Assembly (NCBI GenBank): GCA_013397455.1
Contig: VYZB01000118.1
Coordinates: 795,260 to 859,259 of the forward strand
DNA from: Crotophaga sulcirostris
Lineage: Eukaryota; Chordata; Aves; Cuculiformes; Crotophagidae
Direction: 5' to 3'
DNA: 64,000 nt
The notes beneath the pieces are model-generated. The model worked only from the letters and a program-made list of their open reading frames with translations. It was not told the DNA's origin and did no database searches. This document shows positions 1 through 12,118 of this stretch, piece by piece (positions within the stretch are counted from its first letter, which is position 1; each line of letters begins with the position of its first letter). The position numbers were made by a program, and so were the translations under genes.

Positions 1-3000
1 CTTGTCAAAGGGGTAATTGTCTGAAGTGATGTAGGACTTTCTATGACATGCAGGGATAGGAGTATTTTGAGATCGTGTAAAACTTACAGCATATTTGAAG
101 GAGGCTGTGATGATGTGCAAGACTCATTATGTGAAATTTTCCACAGGCTGGGAAGGGGAGGGATCAAGTGGGTTGAGGAGGAACAGGCAAGAGAAAAGGG
201 GATAAAGAGGCCAGTCAAGTATGGACAGGCAACTGGTCAGTATGCTTTTCTGTCTAAACTCTGCAATTCAAGACTGCAATCTGCCCTTTGTTCTCATTAA
301 ATCCTGTTTCTAACTGTTTTGTATGAGTATACTCATTATTCTGAATGATTAAGCATGAATGCTAGCAAACTTCTAGTTGGATACGCAGAAAAACTAGGTA
401 AGTGGCCTGACTGCAGGGGCTCATAAAGCCATGTGTGGGCATCTAGGGCAGACAAGGGATCTAGGAGACACCCACTGGATAAACTGGGTGCCTCAGATCA
501 TCTGCTGGAGAGTTGGGTAATTTTGTGTGAAACTGTCTGGCATCTGAGTACCAGCACACAGAGTGGGACTACGCACTTCAGGGTCTCATAGGTTCGAGAG
601 CCAGCAGCAAGAGGTGACCAGGAGATGTGGGAGTCAGTCCGCCTTCACTGTTTAAGACCATCTACTGAGGTAATATGTAGTGTATGCGTATACATTCCAT
701 TACTGATTTCAGTGTTAATCAGACAGAGTGGAGGAGCAGGATCAAGCCTTCCATGGTCTTCATGTTTGCTTGAAGCAATCCTTCACACTCCACACCTATT
801 TTAACTCTATGTGGTGTTTTTTTCAAATTCTACTAACTTGTACTCAATGCTAGGAAATGTTCAGAGAAAGTCAATAAAAATTATCAAAACTAATTATTTT
901 CTTACCTGCAAAGAATATTTAAGTAGGATGAGACTCTTCAGGATGGCATAGGGGTAACTTAGCAGACATGAAACAGAGAATAAAGCTTCCAAAATCCCTG
1001 CCAAGTGATGTTATAGTTCAAGGGGAGAAAAGGAATAGTATTTAGAAGACTGGTATTTTGGAGTTTACTAAAGACTAATCACTGTACGCTTAGGAAATCC
1101 TGTACGCTGAGAACAGTTAGAAAGAAAGTATCATGTATATTTGATTTCTTCTTATTTATCACCAACTTCTACTTATGACTACTGCTGGGATACTGGGCTG
1201 GAGGGATACTGGACTGGGCAGATCCTGGATCTGAACCAGTATGTACTTCCTTATGAAACAACCCTATGTAATCCATTTCTAAAATGTCTTTCAATTATTA
1301 TGCTGACAAACTGGAAGCAACAATTAGGGTCTTCAGAGAATTAAAACAGTGATAAGTTTCCCCATTCGACACTTCATTCCCACAGTTCTGATTTATGAAC
1401 AGAATGTGATTCATCATCTTTTAACCATCTTGACCGTATATGAAAGAATACAAATGACGAATGAAGGAAAATATGCAATGTCATTCTGGATATGTGCAAA
1501 AATCAGATGTTTCAAGTAAAAATAGGTAGACTTTTTATAATATTTTTATAATATTTTATAATATTTTTAGATTTTCAAATTTAAAAGATAGTATTTCTAA
1601 GAATAATGATGTGTCAAAAAGATATTAAATCTATTACAAGTGTTTATAGAAGAATCTGATTACTTAACAGATTATTCATCAAATGCTTTTAAAGAAGGCT
1701 GTCCTCTAAATGCTTTGTTTGGTGTTCTCTTCTATTTAACTTCATGAAATATTTGTTAAATAGTTGATTCATAGAGATGATTTGATAAAATAAAACAAAT
1801 GTTATATTCTTTTTCTTCTTAATAAAGAGAAAGCTTTTCAATGTTCAGCAGTTTCTGAATAAAAATGCTAAATAATTCATGAAGTATTCAAACTAATATT
1901 TGCAAATATATTAGTAATAAGCTCTGACGTAATGCACTCTCAGATATCCAATTAAGCCAATGTAGAATTCTTTGCAGTGATCTCAGTTTACCATTGGATT
2001 ACAAGAGCTTTTGGAGAGTGACTCCTTGAATCTGTTACTTACTAATACTAATTTATCTTTGGCTATTAAAATAGAAGAGCTGAAGTAAGAGAAGAATGTG
2101 TCTGTTATCAGTTTTGAATGACATAAGCACCTCTCTTTACATGTGAGGTTAAGCTGTTGAGTTCTAACGGATTTGTAGGTGAACTTTCTTTAAGCAGTAG
2201 ATAAAGAAAATTAAAGTAATCTATGTGTAAAAGAGAAAAATATTCTGTGAACATATGGAGATAAAATTGATTCAATATACAACCTGTACTGAAATGAGAT
2301 CATGGAAAGTACTTACTTTTTGCTTTTTTACCCTATATCTGTCTTCAGTTCAGGAAACAATTGTTTGTTTCTTGCAGTTTCTTTTTCTTATAATGATCAG
2401 GTATATCTTCTAGTTTTTCAGAAAACTATATCTACACTTCTAAAGCTTCTACACGAGAAAAAAAATGAAGATATTAAAAATTATAACATTTTCATTTGTC
2501 TGGGAATTGAAAAGGTGTCTTGGGAAATATAATTGAAAATACCATTTCACAGTTTTGATGCGAATTTTTCTGCTGCATTGTGTGAATTCTCGCATGGTTT
2601 GGGGATTCACAGTTAGACTGTGCTCTGCTTATTTGCAAATAGAATATTTAAAATAGATTGAGTATTTGTAGGTATTTGCAGGTAACAGTGTAAATATTTG
2701 TAATAGCAAAAGCCAAGTATATAACTATACTTTGTGTTACAGCAGCAAAGATCAGGGAAGGTTGTTGCTAGCATTTGAAATATCCTTTCATTGTGTCAGT
2801 TGCTGATGCTGTCTGATTCATTGTAAAGAGAAAAAAATATCCCAAATTCACAAACCTTGGACATATCTTCTTAGCAGTCATAATAATAAATTTGTAGAAA
2901 ATGACACAACTGCTGTCTTACAAGGAACCTATGGGCATTTATTATGCCTTGAATGAGAATTAAATGCCACTTGCTGTAATCTAATATACCTCAGAAAAAA

Positions 3001-6000
3001 ACAGCTCTTAGGTAGTGTCTCCATGAGCCACAGATAAAAGTTATCATTAGATGCACACTGTGTCAACCTTCAGTTAAAAGAATGGGCTTTTCCAGAAGCA
3101 GAGATTACTTTCCCTTCACTCCTTTCAAAAATCCTTATCATGGTTCAGCATATATCAAAATAACCAGAGAATCTCTTCCATAGAGTGGAGAATGTATTAA
3201 AGAAATAGAAGGCTGCAAAATTTCCCATATTTCAGTATGACAAAGTCTATTTGAAGTCTGTGTTTGTCTAATTTTCGAAAAACAACAACAAAACATTTCT
3301 ATCTCAGTAACAGCTTCCAAGTGATCAAGACCTGTTTCATTATGTTCACGTGATTTTGAAACACAGAGTACAGAGAGTAAGCTCATTATTCAGTACAAAG
3401 ATAGAGAAAAAAAATTGTCTATTCTGGATCAGTCTTACACTGAACATATTGCTATAGAATTTAATTTACCTTAGATCAATATCTTCATTTAAACTTTCTC
3501 AAAGGCTGCAGCTCTTTGGCCTCTACATTTTATTGTGCACCTGTTGCTAAATTAATTTTGTCGGACATTTTGCCAGAATCCTAAAAAAAGATCTCTTAGA
3601 GTCAATGCCAGGATCTGGGTGTAGTCCCATCACTGTTAACCTTCTCATACTACAAGCAAGCTAATATGATTATGATTTATTTTTATCTTACAAGAAACTT
3701 ACTAAAAAGGATATGGTAAATGTGTAAGAAACGCCTGCTGTGACAATTCTAGCTTATTTGGTTAGCATCTATGAATAAATAAACAGCTGAGCTGGTACCA
3801 CCTTTTATAGCTATTCTTTTTCTCAGCTGGATGTTAATAGATTATCTGTTTTCTCAGAGGTTTTCCTTTTTATGTGCTCTGGACCTGAATTAACAGGTCA
3901 TTATTTTATGATCTTTTTTTTCAGGTTGATGGTACAATACAGTAATTGCACAGGGCAGCGTGCACATTTTAAGGCTTTTGTTTTGAGTGTTTTCAGAGGA
4001 AAACAGACCTGACTGTAATGTGCCATTAGTGTAATATTACTATAAATAAAAGTGCAGAACCATTACCAACAAATGAACAAATATGGGTCATACAGATTTT
4101 AAAAAAGAGATGGAAGATTCCTTTATTGAAAAGTAACCATTGTTCATTTTTCCATCAGAACGCACTCTAATCTGAGTTTAACAACTGAGGCTTCAGTAGA
4201 CACCAATCAGTAAGGCTTCTACTTACCTTTCACGTTTATCAATATTATATGAACTTGATCTAAACAGTAGTAATTTGTCTGGAATTCTTGTACAAAACAT
4301 ACATTGGAACAAACTAAGCAAGACAGAGCATGAGAATACTAAGCCTTAAGGGCAATACACATCAATTATTTTTTAATTATGCTTCTAAAAACAATTATTT
4401 GTGTTAAGATGTCCTGCTCATCAATAAACCAAAATTAGTAATTTTCACTAAAGAAGATTATTTTGTCATTATAAATGTTGAATCAGGGCATCTCCTTTAA
4501 AATTAAGAGTGAGCATATTGTGAATCATGAAACCAGAATCAATATATTCTTTGACCTCAAACTGGAAGTGCAAGTAAAGCTATGTAAAAGAGAGCCATTC
4601 ATGTTAGATATTCCTCTGCAAGCTTCATCGGGACTCAGGATTCAGCAGGATTTTATTCCATTATTGTTTCTGCTCGATAAACCAGCGGGATGTTTATGGA
4701 GAAGCTGGAAGCATGCCAGCCTTTATTTTTTCCTTTTCTTTTCTTTTTGTAGGAGCAGGGCAATACTGGTTGGGAGAGAGATATGAAGAAAAGCTTTAGG
4801 ACAAGAACACCTCAACCATTGTTACTATTTCTACCACAGAGCTGGAAGGACTATGTATCTCTGACGTAACAGGAGGAAGCTGTAAGCCTTCTTTAGGAAT
4901 GATAACAAGTTGAGGAAAGTTGAAAACTGAGGGGATGGGGAGATGGCAGTATGCCAGTTAGCTAAAGTGAGAATATTTTATTTGGTGTCTTTAAGTTTGC
5001 CGATAATCTCTTCCTCATGGTTGGCACATGTACTAGCTCCACATTGAAAGAACAATATTTACCGAAGAAAGTGTTAAATCTTGATATTTATATTAATTTA
5101 ATATTTATTACAAGTAATAATTAAAATTATCCTTGATTGGTTTGGAGAGAGGGGAGTATTTTTTTGTTGTTGTTGTTCTGTTGGGTTTTTTTAACATGGC
5201 TTATATCCAGTGTTGATTAAAACAGCCCTATTACAAACGAGGTGAAAGTGCATTGATACTCCTACCTACAACTAGCTGAGCCTAAGGGTTAGTCCTTCTA
5301 CCCAAACCACTGTGGGTTAGGTTTTAGTTAATCATAGCGTTGATTTTCTTTTCCAATTGTCCCTTATAAGTCTGATTTTCAAGAACTAGAGAGTTGTTTG
5401 TGAACCTATGCATGACACATTTTGTCAGAAAACAGTACTATGAATTAACCCACACACTTACAGTCACCTTGCACATTAGCACAGTGGAAATTAAGAATGA
5501 GCATGAAAAAATAGTTGTTTTTCTGTTTCTGAAGAAAAAGTTTACTTTGTATTTTATTTCATGATGATTTATTTTTCAAAGATTAGGGTGAGGAGTTGTT
5601 TTTTTGTTTTTTTTTTGTTGTTTATAACCATCCTTCCCAGCATAAAATCGTGGAAAACTGTTCTATAGTCTACTGGTACACATGAAGAAACTGTCCTATC
5701 ACATACAATGATGAGGATGTAAACCTCTGAGCCTGATTTATCTTAAAGTTGGCATTACAGTGTCCACTTCTGTTAAAACTATGAAAGACAGAGAAAAGAG
5801 AAAGCAAATATCCTCGTTTCTTAGTAACAGTTTGAGTCTGGCTGATGTGAACTACTGTATAAATCTGTTTGTAGCAGTGCATGAAATCATTTTTCACTGA
5901 AGATGAATATTATAGAATACTCACTAAGACACTTCTGGAAAGGAATCTTTACTCATTAATTCCTTTTGAGTATTGAGTACCTTTCTTTGAAATTGTGACT

Positions 6001-6394
6001 GCTTTTATGCATTTGAAATTGTACTCAGATATATTATCATGTGAAACAAAGAATTAATATGTTTTTATGTAAAATCACTTGTTGGGTTTACAATAATGAT
6101 TTATTAATTTTAACAAGTAGAAAAAGTAATGAGAAGCACAAAAAATACAGAAATAATGTGTACAAAAGTGACAAAAGCTACGGTTTCAGGAAGCAAAAAT
6201 AATATTAGTAATAGACTTCTAAAAGAGAAACTATATTTTTCTCAGTATAGTAAACTTAGAGGTCCCATAATTTTCTTTTTCTTTGCATAAAGGTGAGACT
6301 TAGTCTGTTGTTAGACATAATTAAAGTGACTGATCTGTTGAGGAATATCTTCTCACATTTACTTTCATGCAGTCTTATTGAAGAAAACAGGGCA
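1..6394. other. AT-rich noncoding stretch, no gene recognised
   Basis: No open frame here resembles a known protein; the short frames present have no recognisable motif and no consistent splice-site context. Visible contents are a decamer-like tandem repeat at about 1532-1569 (TTTTATAATA-type units), T-rich/TTG tracts near 5160-5190 and 5598-5622, and a somewhat GC-richer block at about 380-730 that looks repeat-derived but that I cannot name. The stretch ends where CR1 endonuclease-like sequence begins. Confidence 0.6.
1532..1569. repeat. AT-rich short tandem repeat (TTTTATAATA-type)
   Basis: About four imperfect copies of a 9-10 base unit made only of A and T follow one another directly. 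This is a local microsatellite-like expansion with no sign of function. Confidence 0.7.
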
Positions 6395-6429
6395 ACAGAG
6401 AAGGGAAGCGTTACTGTTACTAACATTAC

Positions 6430-6642
6430 ATGCTAAGATGTATGATACTGAAAACTTGGAAGGATGAATCCCATGACTGGACTGTGGCTATCAATGGCTA
6501 CAGGCTGTTCATAGGGGACAGACCAGAAAGGAGAGGTGCGGGTATTATCCTCTATATCAATAAATGGACAGATTGTGAAGAGCTGTCATTGAAGAATAGC
6601 CACAAACAGTTGAAAACCTTATGGGAGAGAATAAGAGACTGA
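6430..6642 (+). pseudogene. CR1 ORF2 fragment: start of endonuclease domain
   Basis: An open frame of about 70 residues carries the CR1 endonuclease N-terminal signature: an ETW-like segment degraded to KTW near residues 8-10, SHDW at about 14-17, and the NGYRLF...RRGAGIILY region that follows in this family. It stops at 6640-6642 just before the next fragment opens in a nearby frame, so a premature stop or frameshift has split the domain. Nothing suggests a host gene. The initiating codon is not meaningful because the real ORF2 start lay upstream and is lost. Confidence 0.85.
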
Positions 6643-6660
6643 GGCAGCAAAGGGAACCTT

Positions 6661-7068
6661 GTGGTTTATGTCTACTACAGGCCACCTGATCAAGGGGAGC
6701 CTACAGATGAAGCCTTCTTTCTCCAGCTACAGGAGGCTTCATGCTTACAAACTCTCATCCTACTAGGGGACTTCAACTACCATGACATCTGCTGGAAAAG
6801 TAGCCTGGCAAGTTTTAAGCAATCTGGGAAACTGCTAGAGTGCATCGAAGATAACTTCTTAACCCAGGTAATAGACCTGAGGGGATACAACGTAAATGAG
6901 TTCATCAGTGATGTCAAGATCGAAGGCAGTCTGGGCTGCAGTCATCACGCGTTGGTGGAGTACAAGGTCCTGAATGATATGGGACAGGTGAAGAGTATAG
7001 TCAGGATCCTAAATTTTAGGAAAGCGAAATTCCAGTTCTTCAAGGAGTTAGTCAGTAAGTGCCCCTGA
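6661..7068 (+). pseudogene. CR1 ORF2 fragment: endonuclease core, catalytic SDH mutated
   Basis: This 135-residue frame continues the endonuclease. YYRPP lies at residues 5-9 and the catalytic GDFN motif at 36-39, both intact. The last conserved motif, normally S-D-H, reads SHH at 94-96, so the catalytic Asp is lost. The segment between about residues 70 and 85 is shorter than in intact CR1 proteins and lacks the usual LLDLLFTN-like stretch, which points to an internal deletion. The frame opens on a GTG codon inside the domain and is not a true start. In an intact element this domain nicks target DNA to prime reverse transcription. Confidence 0.9.
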
Positions 7069-7197
7069 GAAATGGCCCTCCCAAATGAGGAAGCAGAACA
7101 GAGCTAGCAAATATTTAAGGATGCTTTCCAAAGAACGCAAGAGTGCTCAGTCCCCAGATGTAGGAAATCAGGCAGGGAAGAGAAGAGACCAGCGTGG

Positions 7198-7542
7198 ATG
7201 AGTCAAGACCCACTGGTCAAACTGAAGAGCAAGACAGAAATACATAGGCAGTGCAAGCAGGGACAGGTAGCCTGGGAAGAGTATAGAGATTCTGCCTGGT
7301 TGTGTAGGGATGAGGTCAGGAAAGCCAAGGCACAGCTGGAGCTGAACTCTGCAAGAGAAGCAAAGAATAACAAGAAGGTCTTCTATAGGTATGTCAACCA
7401 GAAAAGGAAAGTTAAAGAAAGCGTACCCCCACTGATGAATGAAAATGGTGACCTCGTATCAACAGATGAGGAGAGGGCTGAGGTACTCAACAACTTCTTT
7501 GCCTCAGTCTTCACTGGCAATCACTCTCTTCACCCCTCCTGA
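7198..7542 (+). pseudogene. CR1 ORF2 fragment: linker between endonuclease and RT
   Basis: A 114-residue frame rich in Lys, Arg and Glu matches the CR1 linker between endonuclease and reverse transcriptase. It contains RKAKAQLELN near residues 41-50, a KNNKKVFYRYVNQKRK segment, and the [21 protein letters not shown] block that precedes the fingers domain. The next stretch, about 7543-7640, is out of frame and degraded. It has no independent function. Confidence 0.85.
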
Positions 7543-7643
7543 GTCAATGGACAACAAGATGGGGACCAGGGGGTAAAGATCTTTTCACCATAGGGGAAGA
7601 TCAGTTTTGTGACCACCTGAGGAAACTGAACATATATAAGTCT

Positions 7644-8186
7644 ATGCGACCTGATGAGATTCATCCCAGAATCCTGAGGGAATTGGCTGATGTGGTTGCA
7701 AAGCCACCATCTATATTTGAGAAGTCATGGCAGTCAGGGGAAGTTCCTGGTGACTGGAAGAAGGGCAACATTTTGCCCTTTTTTAGAAAGGGTAAAAAGG
7801 ATGACCCTGGGAACTACCAACCTGTGAGCCTCAGCTCCATACCTGGGAAGATAATGGGAAAATTCATCCCAGGAGTGGACATGGGAAAAGCAATGGGTGT
7901 AATCTATCTGGATTCCTGTAAAGCCTTTGACATGGTCCCCCACAACATCCTTCTCTCTAAGTTGGAAGGATATGGATTTGATGGGTGGACTGTTCAGTGG
8001 ATAAGGAATTGGTTGGATGGTTGCATTCAGAGAGTAGTGGTCAATGGCTCAATGTCCAGATGGAGATCCATGACAAGCAGTGTCCCTCAGGGGTCCATAC
8101 TGGGACCAGTGCTGTTTAATATTTTCATCAATGACGTAGTTGACAGTGAGACTGAGTGCACCCTCAGCAGATCACATCAAGCTTAA
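7644..8186 (+). pseudogene. CR1 reverse transcriptase fragment, fingers and palm up to motif C
   Basis: This 180-residue frame begins with the [13 protein letters not shown] block of CR1 reverse transcriptase and includes PGNYQPVSL at 55-63. It then jumps from PGKIMGKFI (67-75) almost directly to motif [10 protein letters not shown] (88-96), so roughly 40 residues of the family's usual sequence are deleted. Motif [10 protein letters not shown], is intact at 147-155. Motif C should follow CTLS at 172-175, but the DNA there has lost about 8 bases and the frame runs into unrelated residues and a stop. The catalytic F-A-D-D box is therefore destroyed, and the second Asp codon of the remnant also reads His. 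The enzyme is dead. Confidence 0.92.
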
Positions 8187-9000
8187 TCGTGCAGGACAGG
8201 ATGTCATCCAGAAGGACTGGAACAAGCTAGAGAAGTGGGTCTGTGTGAACTTCATGATGTTCAACAAGGCCAAGTGCGAGGTCTTACATCTTGGTCAGGC
8301 AAATTTGCGGTTTCAGTATAGGCTGGGGGATGGCGTGATTGAGAGCATCCCTGCGGAGAAGGACTTGGGTATATTGGTTGATGAGAAGCTTGGCATGAGC
8401 CAGCAATATGTACTTGCAGCCCAGAAGGCCAACCGTATCCTGGGCTTCATCAAAAGGAGCATGGCCAGCAGGTCAAGGCAGGTGATTCGCCTCTACTCCT
8501 CTCCTGTGAGACCTCACCTGGAGCATTGTGTCCAGTTCTGGAATCATCAACAAAAGAAGGGTATGGAACTGTTGGAATGGGCCCAGAGAAAGGCGATGAA
8601 GTTGATCAGAGGGTTGGAGCACCTCTGCTATGAGGACAGGCTGAGAGAGTTAAGGTTGTTTAGCCTGAATAAGAGAAGGCTCCAGGAAGACCTTATAGCA
8701 GCCGTCCAGGACCTGAAGGGGGCCTACGGGAAAGCTGAGAAGGGACTTTTTACAACGTCAGGTAGTGATAGGATGAGGCAGGATGGCTTTAAATTGGAAG
8801 GGGAAAGGTTTGGATTAGACATTAGGAAGAAATGCTTCACAATGAGGGTGGTGAGACACTGGAACAGATTGCCCAGGGAACCTGTGGGTGCCCCCTCCCT
8901 GGAAGTGTTCAAGGCCAGGTTGGATGGGGCCTGGAGCAGGCTGGGCTGGTGGGAGGTGTCCCTGCCCATGGCGGGAGGGTTGGAACTGGATGATCTTTAA
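8140..9000 (+). pseudogene. CR1 ORF2 C-terminal region (thumb and tail)
   Basis: A 286-residue frame, shifted by +1 from the palm fragment, carries the long conserved C-terminal part of CR1 ORF2. Recognisable blocks are [12 protein letters not shown] near residues 42-53, [18 protein letters not shown], the [24 protein letters not shown] region, [27 protein letters not shown], and [20 protein letters not shown] near the end. It finishes on LDDL, the usual C-terminus, immediately before the 3' UTR. This is the best-preserved part of the element, as expected for a LINE copied from its 3' end. Confidence 0.92.
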
Positions 9001-9036
9001 GGTTGCTTCCAATCCAAACCATTGTATGATTCTATG

Positions 9037-11499
9037 TTGAACTCTGCTAAGATTTTTATGAATCCGTTTAATTTCTAGGTAGGAAAAAAGTAAGGCCAAA
9101 TTATTTATTTTAGAGCTGCTGAGAATGCACTGGGACTTCTCAAAATGTCATCGTCCTGCTGCCTACATACCCTGGAGACTATTTAACACTGCAGGCAGGA
9201 GACAATAATAGAATATTGCATTAATTGTTCTTGCTGTTACTCAACAATGATGAGGTCTGAAACACCTGAAAAGAGATGGCTTGTCTCAGTTGGATAGTAC
9301 TGTATCTTAACCAGTAAGAAACAAGGCAAGGAGCCAAGAAAGACATGCATTTTCTCAACTCAAAAATTTCTAAAAATGAAATAAAGAAGAATTTAAAAAA
9401 GAAGAAAGAACAGGCTGGTAGCCAGAAGCATATGCAAAACTGTTATAGGATCTTGTACAATCAATTAGATCTCTGCAAATGCTGATTTTATTTAATCACA
9501 ACAATCTCTCCATGTTAAAACAACCCTGTTGAAAAAATAATTAAACTGAAATATAAACCCTTGCTTCCTACTCGATTAAGGTTTTGTCAGTCTTGCTTGA
9601 AGGAAAGGACGCATTTATTTACCTGTCAAACTGCAAGAGCTGGTTTGCAATAAGAGAAACTTCTGAATGAGACAAAGTGATTGATGAAGGAAAAAGGAGG
9701 TCAGTTTCTTTATAAGTATTATCAACAGAGAGAAGCATATACAAAGAAATGAAAATTAATCTTGTGCCACATTGCAAATAAAATTGTAAATGAACATTTC
9801 AATATAAAGCTAGCAAAAATGATATATTAAGTTGTATTTAACTATATTTTCTGTGTTATTATTTCTAAGGCACAGCAGTACTATAGAATCATATTTGAGG
9901 TACTGGCCTACAACGTTTGACCACACTTACAGTACAAGTGTAAAATCAATTTTCTGTACATCCATTTATCTCAGTACTGATGTTAGCTGGCTCTCTAACA
10001 GAATGACTCTACTGGAGAGGTTATTTTACTTCAGAGTGGCATTTCAGAAGCCTTAAATTGTCTGAAGAGACGGCATGTGACATTCAGGAATATTTTAGCT
10101 GTGCTTTCCTGTGAAGAATTATTTAACTCTGTGTGGTTATACCATCGTAAGACCCTTATTGTTTTCTTTGTGCATCCAAAAATATATACAGCTTTGGTTT
10201 GTTTCAGTATAATTGACTGTGGACAATCTCAAGTTTTTTTAATAGAAGCTGCGGATAGAAAACTACATTGAAGGTACTCATCTGCTGGGTTTTATTGTTA
10301 ACGTTTTGAGAATATTAATGTTTCATTTAGAATTTTGCAAGTCACATCTCTAGATTCTCAAGCTTTATGATATTTTTATCACTGTTTCAAAGACAGTGCT
10401 GGTGCTTGTTCCAAAGAAATTATAACTGAGGTCTTACATTGCAGAGATTACTAATTAGTGACTATTACTGGTTAATAACACTATATTTTAGAACATAAAG
10501 GTAGAAATTGGAAATTCTTCAATATACATCAATCAGAACAATTACCAGTCCTTTAGAATACCTACTCTGACAAACGAATGGCTCAAAAATAAATTCAAAT
10601 CATGAAAAATATCTTAAAGCACCTGATGACAATAAAGATCAATATCTAATTAACCCTGAGCAATGAACTATTAAAAAATTGGCTACCTAGCAAAATATAA
10701 TGGGTAGTAAAACAAAACAAAATATAAGCAAGTACTTGATGCATATGAATTGAAAGAAATATAAAAGGAACAAAATATGTAATCACACACATTTTCTTAT
10801 TAATAAGTAAGTTAAAAATCCACAAGAGGTTTGAAAAGAGTTAAAGATTTAAAAGCAATGCAGAAACTGATCACAGTAATGGGAAAATTGGTAAGAATTC
10901 CTTAAAGTATTCTGGTTATGCCTTTAGATATAGAAGAAATGCAAACTCTATCACTCACAGGATAACCAAAGAAGTTAAAAGTCCAGTAGTGTCACTGCAG
11001 AACTAATAGTTTCAAGTATAAATAGCACCTAGTTGAATTCTCTGTGTTATCAGGCTAGAGAAAATTGCATAGATGAACTCTGATGTGAAAAAACATAAAG
11101 AAACAAAATGTATCATCATTCATACAGTTTAGAGATTTTGTGGTCTAGCGCTCATTCATTGTCACATAATTTTTAAACTCTACCCTGGGAAAGCAATTGA
11201 GATTTCAGATTTTTACAAGCCTAATATAGGTCCTGACATAGGAAGCTCAACTCCATCTGTAGCCACTGCAAAGGAAAGGCTCCTTCAGGGCCTAACTCAG
11301 GAGTTTAACTTCAGTGTGCTGAATTGTTCTCTAGAGTATCCCCTAGACAACTGAGTATAAGACAGGTTTCCTAAGAAAGGCAGCTAAGTTGTATGCCAGT
11401 AGCTATGTCATACAACTATCTTCCTCCTTTTTGATTAAAACCTGAATTGAACTATCTCAAAGTGGCTTTGAAAGGTGATTCTGAAGCTTCTTTCCTATC
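9037..11499. other. AT-rich noncoding stretch, no gene recognised
   Basis: Between the plus-strand and minus-strand CR1 copies I see only AT-rich sequence: an A/G-rich run at about 9360-9412, A-rich runs near 10,680-10,730, and short frames with no motif. At about 11,220-11,460 the boundary with the degraded minus-strand CR1 is unclear. Confidence 0.55.
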
Positions 11500-11544
11500 C
11501 CATAGAACACAGATATCCATTTTCCTAAAAAAAAGAGAAATCTC

Positions 11545-11586
11545 CAGCCATAAATGTTGCTGAGACAGCCATAAACGTTGCTCCCC
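11545..11586. repeat. 21-bp tandem duplication within CR1 relic
   Basis: Two adjacent 21-base units beginning CAGCCATAAA differ at a few positions. They lie just downstream, in element orientation, of RT motif B and help to explain why motif C cannot be found in this copy. Confidence 0.75.
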
Positions 11587-12017
11587 TTGATCCAACTATC
11601 CACATTTCTAACAAAGAAGTTGAACTGTACCAGTCTCAATACCAACCCCTGCGGAATCCTGCTCATCACCAGTCTCCACTTGGATGTTTAGCTATTTACC
11701 TCAATTCTTTGAGTGTGACCATGCAGCCAATACATTATCCACCTAGTGATCCATCCAACAATTCCATCCAATTTAGAGACAAGAATGTCATGTAAGACAG
11801 TGCCAAAAGCTTTGCACAAGTCCAGGTTAATTATGTCAGTTACTCTTCCCTTATCCACTAACACTGTAGCATTATAGAAGGTCACCAAACTTGTCAGGCA
11901 CAATTTGTCCTTAATGAATCCATGTTGGCTGTCACCAATCATTTCCTTATTTTTCATGTGCCTCAGCAGTTTCCAGGAGGATCTGCTCCATGACCTTACT
12001 GGACATAGAAGTGACAC
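11580..12017 (-). pseudogene. CR1 reverse transcriptase fragment (minus strand)
   Basis: The main frame, 11,688-12,017, gives 109 residues. SQHGF lies at 30-34, the following LTSLVTFYN block at 41-49, and motif A at about 63-74. The first catalytic Asp is kept (D66), but the second conserved Asp of the KAFD block is Gly (72). After a stop, a second frame (11,457-11,669) carries motif B as IPQGLVLRLVQFNFF. Motif C cannot be seen; a 21-bp duplication and unrelated sequence follow. Family identity is clear from the order and spacing of motifs, and the enzyme is inactive. Confidence 0.88.
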
Positions 12018-12118
12018 TAACCAGCGTGATGGGATGCATCACTCCTGAGCTTGAAGGAGGTGATTCTTGAATATTAACAAGCTTTCTTGGGCCTCTTTTC
12101 ACTCCAGGGCTTTATCCC

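Larger units (their letters stand above)
6395..9036 (+). mobile_element. CR1 LINE retrotransposon, near full ORF2 length but 5'-truncated and dead
   Basis: This non-LTR retrotransposon copy encodes, in order and in several broken frames, an apurinic-like endonuclease, a linker, a reverse transcriptase and the long C-terminal region of CR1 ORF2. It ends in the typical 3' UTR: a coding end on LDDL, a short spacer, a CCAATCCAAACC stretch and an ATTCTATG-like octamer tail at 9022-9036. There is no poly(A) tail, as expected of CR1. ORF1 and the 5' UTR are missing, so the copy is 5'-truncated; the left boundary is approximate because homology fades near 6395-6440. Internal small deletions, frameshifts and changed catalytic residues show that it cannot move. 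Family assignment is confident; the subfamily is not determined. Confidence 0.95.

Noticed and set aside
590..625. GGTTCGAGAGCC as a tRNA T-arm
   Set aside because: No acceptor stem, A box or anticodon arm could be placed upstream at the right spacing.
7734..9099. Antisense frames opposite the CR1 coding region (7,734-7,943; 8,724-8,969; 8,815-9,099)
   Set aside because: They are mirror frames of CR1 ORF2 and its 3' UTR, with no independent signature; the same applies to 37,579-37,898.
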